A stretch of 64,000 nt of DNA from assembly GCF_018613605.1 (NCBI RefSeq), contig NZ_JAGGPU010000008.1, forward strand, positions 186,001 through 250,000, read 5' to 3'. The DNA is from Pedobacter sp. ISL-64 (GTDB lineage: Bacteria; Bacteroidota; Bacteroidia; Sphingobacteriales; Sphingobacteriaceae). The position numbers and the translations under genes were made by a program. The notes beneath the pieces are model-generated. The model had not been told where the DNA came from. It did no database searches and saw nothing but the letters and a program-made list of their open reading frames with translations. This document shows positions 59,063-64,000 of the stretch, in pieces; position 1 is the stretch's first letter; the number at the start of each line of letters is the position of its first letter.

Positions 59063-61576
59063 ATGAAAGAACCACAAATAATCGTAATAGGAAATGGAAT
59101 GGTGGGATATAAATTCTGCGAAAAGCTAAGATCAAAAACCTCTTCTTTTAATCTTATCGTTTTTGGCGAAGAACCCCGCAGAGCTTATGACCGTGTTCAT
59201 TTAAGTGAATATTTTAACGGAAAAACTGCTGATGATCTTTCTCTTTCTACTGAAAACTGGTATCAAGAGCAAAATATTACCCTTTTCTTAAATAATCCAA
59301 TCGTTAAAATAGATCGCGAGCTTCAAAAAGTTTACACAGCCAGTGGCCTCGATTATCATTACGATATTCTTGTTTTTGCAACTGGCTCGGGGGCTTTCGT
59401 TCCCAATATCCCCGGTATCGAGAAAGAAGGTGTTTTTGTTTACCGTACCATTGAAGATCTTGACCTGATTAGCGGTTATGCCAAAAAGGCCAAAACAGCT
59501 TCGGTTATCGGTGGTGGTTTACTGGGATTGGAAGCTGCTAAAGCATTAATAGATCTGGGCATCGAAAAAACAAGCATTATCGAATTTGCACCGCGCTTAA
59601 TGCCAAGACAAATTGATGCTGCAGGTAGCGATATGCTTAAATCTAAACTTGCAGATCTTGGTTTACAAATCCACTTAAATAAAAACACGACAAGTATTGA
59701 AGGCGATGGCCGTATTACCGCATTAAAGTTTAGCGATGATACTGCTTTAGATGTAGATATGCTTGTCATCTCTGCTGGCATAAAACCACGTGATGAACTG
59801 GCAAAGGCATGTGGTATCGAGGTTGGTCCACGCGGTGGAATTGTTGTGGATCAAAAAATGCAGACCAATGATCCGGCTATTTTTGCCATTGGCGAATGCG
59901 CTTTATACGATGGAATGATTTATGGATTAATCGCTCCTGGTTATGAAATGGCCGAGGTGTTGGCTGCAAACCTTTGCGAAGGTGAAAAAACCTTTACAGG
60001 GTTTGATATGAGTACTAAACTGAAACTGATCGGTATCGATGTGGCCAGTTTTGGCGATAATTTTATTACCGAACCCGATTGCCGCACCATCATCTTCGAA
60101 AACAAACACAAAGGCGTTTATAAAAGAATAAATGTTAGTAATGACGGGCAATACCTTTTAGGAGGTATATTAATTGGAGATGCAACAGCTTACAACCTGC
60201 TGTTGCAGACCTCTAATAACCGCGTTGTATTACCCGAAAATCCTGAAGAACTGATATTGGGAACGCGCGGCGGAAGTGAATCTGCAGGTGGAGCCGGAAT
60301 TACAGGTTTACCAGACAGCGCATTAATCTGTAGCTGTGAGGGCGTTAGTAAAGGTGATATCTGCGCTGCAGTTGCTGATGGCTCTTGCGAAAACATTGAT
60401 GACTTAAAAAAATGCACCAAAGCAGGCACAGGCTGTGGTGGATGCTTGCCAATGGTTAAAGACTTGATGACTTATACCTTAAAATCGCAAGGTAAGTATA
60501 TCAAAAATGTAATTTGCGAACACTTTAACTATAGCCGACAAGAACTTTTTGACCTTATTCATATCCACGAACTAAAAAGTTACGATGCAGTATTAGATGC
60601 TTTAGGTAAAAATGACGGCTGTGAAGTATGTAAACCATTAGTATCGTCATTACTTGCCAGCCTGTGGAATGAAATGATTCTTAAAAAAGGAAATGATGTG
60701 GCTCAAGATAGCAACGACCGTTTTCTGGCCAACATACAAAAAGGTGGCTCATACTCAGTGGTACCACGGGTTCCGGGTGGCGAAATTACACCCGATAAAT
60801 TGATAGTAATTGGCGAAGTAGCTAAAAAATATAACCTCTACACCAAAATTACCGGAGGTCAGCGTATTGATATGTTCGGTGCACACCTTAACGATCTTCC
60901 TATTATCTGGGAGGAATTAATCGCTGCAGGTTTTGAAAGCGGACATGCTTACGGAAAAGGCTTAAGAACGGTTAAAAGCTGCGTAGGGAGTACCTGGTGC
61001 AGATTTGGCTTGCATGACAGTGTAAGTTTCGCCATCCGGATCGAAGAAAGGTACAGGGGTATCCGTGCACCGCACAAGTTTAAATCAGCTGTAAGTGGCT
61101 GTATCAGAGAATGTGCAGAAGCACAGAGCAAAGACTTCGGCATTATTGCTACTGAAAAAGGCTGGAACTTATATGTATGTGGTAATGGAGGTAGCAAACC
61201 TCAACATGCCCTTTTACTGGCAACAGACTTAGATAGCGAAACCTGCATTAAATACATTGATAGATTTTTGATGTTTTACATCCGCACTGCCGATCCCCTT
61301 ACCAGAACAGCAACCTGGCTGAACAAAATGGAAGGTGGAATAGATTACCTACGGAATGTAATCATTAACGATAGTTTAGGAATGGCCGCCCAGTGGGAAA
61401 ATGAAATTGAAAACTTAATTGCCTCTTACAAATGCGAATGGAAAGAAGCTGTAGAAAATCCTGCGATCAGAAAACGCTTCTCTCATTTTGTAAATGCACC
61501 AGAAGACAAAGATCCAACTATAGAATTTGTTGAGATGCGCGGACAAAAAAGAACCGCCGAATGGAAAACAGTTTAA
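59063..61576 (+). CDS. nirB: Assimilatory nitrite reductase [NAD(P)H], large subunit
   Basis: NirB reduces nitrite to ammonia with six electrons. The 837-residue protein has an N-terminal FAD/NAD(P) disulfide-reductase-like part (IVIGNGMVGYKF at 5, ASVIGGGLLGLEAAKAL near 150). Two BFD-like [2Fe-2S] regions follow (ICSCEGVSKGDI and CTKAGTGCGGCLP; the second near 500-535 with CEVCKP), then the siroheme/[4Fe-4S] domain. Its ligands are Cys640 and Cys646 (SCVGSTWC) with Cys680 and Cys684 (GCIRECAEA). Length matches NirB (about 840). nirD follows after 37 bases; cobA for siroheme is divergent upstream. Confidence 0.96.
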   Translation: MKEPQIIVIGNGMVGYKFCEKLRSKTSSFNLIVFGEEPRRAYDRVHLSEYFNGKTADDLSLSTENWYQEQNITLFLNNPIVKIDRELQKVYTASGLDYHYDILVFATGSGAFVPNIPGIEKEGVFVYRTIEDLDLISGYAKKAKTASVIGGGLLGLEAAKALIDLGIEKTSIIEFAPRLMPRQIDAAGSDMLKSKLADLGLQIHLNKNTTSIEGDGRITALKFSDDTALDVDMLVISAGIKPRDELAKACGIEVGPRGGIVVDQKMQTNDPAIFAIGECALYDGMIYGLIAPGYEMAEVLAANLCEGEKTFTGFDMSTKLKLIGIDVASFGDNFITEPDCRTIIFENKHKGVYKRINVSNDGQYLLGGILIGDATAYNLLLQTSNNRVVLPENPEELILGTRGGSESAGGAGITGLPDSALICSCEGVSKGDICAAVADGSCENIDDLKKCTKAGTGCGGCLPMVKDLMTYTLKSQGKYIKNVICEHFNYSRQELFDLIHIHELKSYDAVLDALGKNDGCEVCKPLVSSLLASLWNEMILKKGNDVAQDSNDRFLANIQKGGSYSVVPRVPGGEITPDKLIVIGEVAKKYNLYTKITGGQRIDMFGAHLNDLPIIWEELIAAGFESGHAYGKGLRTVKSCVGSTWCRFGLHDSVSFAIRIEERYRGIRAPHKFKSAVSGCIRECAEAQSKDFGIIATEKGWNLYVCGNGGSKPQHALLLATDLDSETCIKYIDRFLMFYIRTADPLTRTATWLNKMEGGIDYLRNVIINDSLGMAAQWENEIENLIASYKCEWKEAVENPAIRKRFSHFVNAPEDKDPTIEFVEMRGQKRTAEWKTV

Positions 61577-61613
61577 TAAATAATCTTTACAAACCTTATA
61601 AAACCCAAAAATT

Positions 61614-61961
61614 ATGAATGAACAATCAAATTGGCTAGCAGCCTGCCGAGTCGAGGATGCCATTGAGAACGGTGGCGTTTGCGTAAAACATGGTGAAGAT
61701 CAGATTGCACTTTTCTATTTCACCAGAAGAAATGAGTGGTACGCCACACAAAATGAGTGCCCGCATAAAAAACAGATGGCATTAAGCCGTGGAATGATTG
61801 GATCTACTACCGATGAACCTAAGGTAGCCTGCCCTTTCCACAAAAAAACATTCTCATTGAGCACTGGCGAATGTTTAAGCGGTGATGAATGCGCAATAAA
61901 AACCTATCCTGTAAAGATAGAAAACGGAACCGTTTACATTGGTACAACACCAAAATCTTAA
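61614..61961 (+). CDS. nirD: Nitrite reductase small subunit with Rieske ligands
   Basis: The 115-residue protein is a NirD/Rieske-fold small subunit that assists NirB. It keeps the full Rieske set: Cys49-X-His51 in ECPHK and Cys73-X2-His76 in ACPFHKK, followed by FSLSTGECLSG. Many NirD proteins, such as that of E. coli, lack such ligands, so this one may bind a [2Fe-2S] cluster. It starts 37 bases after nirB, in one operon. Confidence 0.92.
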   Translation: MNEQSNWLAACRVEDAIENGGVCVKHGEDQIALFYFTRRNEWYATQNECPHKKQMALSRGMIGSTTDEPKVACPFHKKTFSLSTGECLSGDECAIKTYPVKIENGTVYIGTTPKS

Positions 61962-62012
61962 CCTGACCCAGTAAGATTAACTATATTCGGTATAAACTTA
62001 AACCAAACAAAC

Positions 62013-62408
62013 ATGAAAATTCAAAATTATGCAGCAGTATCATGCTGCCTTGCACTTACCTTGTTCTTTTTTTCGGCCAAATCGCAAACAAAAGCTGTTC
62101 TTTTTGACGGCACTTTAGTTGCCGGATATGTAGATGGCGGTGCATTTCTCAATTGCGCTGGACCGGGCATTAAATTCAGCAAAAAGCCCTATAGTGTATT
62201 ATTAGGTCTGTTACCTACTTTAAGAATTAAAGAAGACAAAGTGGCATCGGGCGCTCCAAAAAACAAATTACTTACACCTAGCCTGGGTTTTGGCTTAACA
62301 GCTGCATTTCGGCATGTAGCTTTACAACTCCCTTTATACTACAACCCTAAAACCGCAGTCAAAAATGGCGAATGGAACGTTGGCGTAGGCTTAGGCTATA
62401 AATTCTAA
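62013..62408 (+). CDS. Small secreted, barrel-like protein of the nitrate locus
   Basis: The 131-residue protein has a signal peptide (cleavage near 24, SAKSQ). The mature part alternates hydrophobic and polar residues (KAVLFDGTLVAGYVDGGAFLNCAGPGIKF, PSLGFGLTAAFRHVALQLPLYY) and ends in Phe (GVGLGYKF), like a small outer-membrane beta-barrel. I do not recognise a named family. Placed between nirD and the nitrate transporter gene, it may form an outer-membrane pore or accessory for nitrate entry, which is inference. Confidence 0.65.
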   Translation: MKIQNYAAVSCCLALTLFFFSAKSQTKAVLFDGTLVAGYVDGGAFLNCAGPGIKFSKKPYSVLLGLLPTLRIKEDKVASGAPKNKLLTPSLGFGLTAAFRHVALQLPLYYNPKTAVKNGEWNVGVGLGYKF

Positions 62409-62446
62409 AAGAACCCATTTATTTATTTACGCTTAAACAGATCGTT

Positions 62447-63814
62447 ATGACACTAAACTCCATTACTAAACCGCTAGATAAATTAAATATATTTTCGTTC
62501 AAAGGTGTTCAGATGAAAACCTTTCACATCACCTGGCTAACTTTCTTCTTTTGTTTTTTCGCCTGGTTCGGCATGGCCCCCTTAATGAAAATTGCAAGAG
62601 AGCAATTACACCTTACCAAAGATCAGGTTGGCAATATTCAGATTGCTTCAGTATCAGCTACCATTATTGCCCGTTTACTGATCGGACGGCTAATTGATAA
62701 ATTTGGCCCCAAGCTTATTTACACCTGGCTTTTGGTACTGTGTGCCATTCCGGTACTGTTAATCGGAACCAGCCATTCTTATACTTCATTTTTGCTTTTC
62801 CGCCTGGCGATTGGCGTAATCGGCGCTTCATTTGTAATTACCCAATTCCACACCTCCATTATGTTTGCTTCGAACATTAAAGGAACCGCAAATGCAACTG
62901 CAGGTGGCTTCGGTAATGCAGGTGGTGGTGCTGCCAATTTATTTATGCCTTTAATCGCATCTGGCATTACTGCTCTGGGCTTTTGTAGCACTGAAGACAG
63001 CTGGCGTTATGCTATGATTTTCCCTGGTGTAATGCTTTTAGTATGTGCTTTTTTATATCACCGTTATACTTTAGATACCCCACAGGGAGATTTTAAGGAT
63101 TTAAAAGATGAAAACATAAAAAGCACCAAAAACACATTTTTAATCGCCGCAAAAGATTACCGCACCTGGATTTTAACCATTGCCTACGCTGCCTGTTTTG
63201 GTGTAGAAATAACGGTTGACAACTTTGCGCCGATCTTTTTTACAGATTCATTCGGCGCAACAATCGCCATAGCCGGAATGGTTGCAGGTATTTTTGGCTG
63301 GATCAATGTTTTTGCCAGACCATTGGGTGGAATTGTTGCTGATAAAATTGGTAAAACCTGGGGATTTGATGGCAAAACACTTTTACTTGCGCTATTGCTT
63401 CTGATAGAAGGAATCGGCCTGATCTGGTTCGCAAAATCGGGCAATATTGGAATGGCTATTTTTATGATGTTCGTTTTCGGTCTAAGTTTAAAAATGGCCA
63501 ACGGAGCAACTTACAGCCTTGTTCCTTTCATTAATCCACTTGCAGTTGGTAGTGTAGCAGGTATTGTAGGTGCCGGCGGAAATATCGGCGCTATGCTTAT
63601 TGCATTTATGTTTAAAGCCAAAGCTGGTCATGCTACTAAAAATGTAATCGAAAATGGGCATTCTATTCAAAAAGATCTGATCGATTATACCAGTGCATTT
63701 ACCTTTCTAGGCTTTATCATTCTGGGAATTGGCATTGCTGTATTTATTTTCAGAACCATTATGGCACAGAAAAGAGCAGAGATAGAAGATCTTGTACTTA
63801 CACCGAGCAAATAG
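62447..63814 (+). CDS. NarK/NasA-type nitrate/nitrite transporter (MFS)
   Basis: The 455-residue protein has 12 membrane segments and the nitrate-nitrite-porter motifs: GGFGNAGGGAANLFMPLI near residue 160 and GAGGNIGAMLIAF near 380. The MFS loop ARLLIGRLIDKFGPKL (near 70) is also present. The single 12-helix form fits the NasA/NarK assimilation type. It lies downstream of the small secreted protein and directly before the nitrate reductase gene. It imports nitrate or exports nitrite. Confidence 0.93.
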   Translation: MTLNSITKPLDKLNIFSFKGVQMKTFHITWLTFFFCFFAWFGMAPLMKIAREQLHLTKDQVGNIQIASVSATIIARLLIGRLIDKFGPKLIYTWLLVLCAIPVLLIGTSHSYTSFLLFRLAIGVIGASFVITQFHTSIMFASNIKGTANATAGGFGNAGGGAANLFMPLIASGITALGFCSTEDSWRYAMIFPGVMLLVCAFLYHRYTLDTPQGDFKDLKDENIKSTKNTFLIAAKDYRTWILTIAYAACFGVEITVDNFAPIFFTDSFGATIAIAGMVAGIFGWINVFARPLGGIVADKIGKTWGFDGKTLLLALLLLIEGIGLIWFAKSGNIGMAIFMMFVFGLSLKMANGATYSLVPFINPLAVGSVAGIVGAGGNIGAMLIAFMFKAKAGHATKNVIENGHSIQKDLIDYTSAFTFLGFIILGIGIAVFIFRTIMAQKRAEIEDLVLTPSK

Positions 63815-63856
63815 TCATACCAAAAGTAAAAATCTACCTACAATACCGTTGATCAT

Positions 63857-64000
63857 TTGAAAGAAGAAAAGAATATATCGCTAAATAATACAACAACATG
63901 CTGCTATTGCGGAGTGGGCTGTGGTATTGTGGTAAATAAAGATATCCATGAGCGGATAACAGTTGAAGGAGACAAAAACCACCCTGTAAACAAAGGCATG
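63857..64000 (+). CDS. Assimilatory nitrate reductase, catalytic subunit (5' end only)
   Basis: Only 48 codons are inside the window. The frame opens with a TTG start (no in-frame ATG or GTG upstream before a stop at 63827) and reads KEEKNISLNNTTTCCYCGVGCGIVV, the [4Fe-4S] motif Cys-X2-Cys-X3-Cys of Mo-bis-MGD reductases. Following the nitrate transporter, this is most likely NasA/NasC-type nitrate reductase. A formate dehydrogenase would share the motif, so context decides. Confidence 0.75.
   Translation, partial: MKEEKNISLNNTTTCCYCGVGCGIVVNKDIHERITVEGDKNHPVNKGM

Overview
The window reads as chromosomal DNA of a Bacteroidota member, most likely Sphingobacteriaceae and Pedobacter-like. The basis is AT-rich intergenic DNA, a SusC/SusD outer-membrane pair, many Bacteroidota-typical families (DUF4142, DUF4890, DUF5689, DUF6428, DUF6794, GH92, GH97, GH29, YceH), and several TAnnTTTG boxes, the Bacteroidota -7 promoter element. 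The genus is an inference from style, not a database match. About 60 genuine genes are visible. There are no tRNA or rRNA genes, no CRISPR array, no prophage and no intact transposase. The first gene (S24-type repressor) and the last (molybdenum nitrate reductase) are cut by the window ends.

Layout. 1-2875: an S24 repressor fragment, a Spy-like periplasmic protein, and bioF-bioD of biotin synthesis. 2876-3253: a repeat-rich gap with a structured element. 3254-12960 (minus): a SusC-SusD-DUF5689 system whose partners are a metallophosphoesterase, a glycerophosphodiester phosphodiesterase and an SGNH hydrolase, so it looks built for phosphodiesters or esters rather than glycans. 13463-14683: a sterol desaturase-type membrane hydroxylase. 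14847-22906: a carbon/phosphate module with a polyphosphate-glucokinase-like ROK kinase, gnd, zwf and pgl on plus, facing ppx-ppk1 on minus. 23007-27148: an H1-like Lys/Ala protein, a YajQ protein, a GNAT enzyme, a DUF4142 lipoprotein and a secreted subtilase. 27532-31261 (minus): a PaoABC-like periplasmic molybdenum hydroxylase.

32357-35746 (minus): a TetR regulator followed by thioesterase, SDR, DUF2798 and a stand-alone FabF. Identical palindromes precede tetR and the thioesterase. 35871-38577 (plus): an AraC regulator and two tandem SDR paralogues. 38829-41270 (minus): an arsenic operon (arsR, Cys-rich DUF6428, arsC, ACR3). 41412-45706: a small EamA protein, a DUF6794 protein and a GH92 enzyme. 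46169-49239: mnmA, an unknown protein, an orphan receiver protein and azoR with palindromes at its promoter. 49483-57853: GH97, a FAD-dependent oxidoreductase, a second DUF4142 protein, an acidic protein, a K+ channel with a zinc ribbon, an SDR and a GH29 fucosidase. 58047-64000: a nitrate/nitrite assimilation locus (siroheme methyltransferase divergent from nirB-nirD-small secreted protein-nitrate transporter-nitrate reductase).

The most unusual signals are non-coding. At least seven copies of palindromic repeats ending in CGTCA and TGACG lie between genes, and one of them supplies the stop codon of a gene. Two copies of a structured element resemble Bacteroidota Flavo-1-type repeats. A 79-bp perfect-ended inverted repeat resembles an IS end. 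No single system here is clearly undescribed. The TetR-fabF operon, the phosphodiester-type SusCD locus and the polyphosphate-pentose phosphate module are the best leads.
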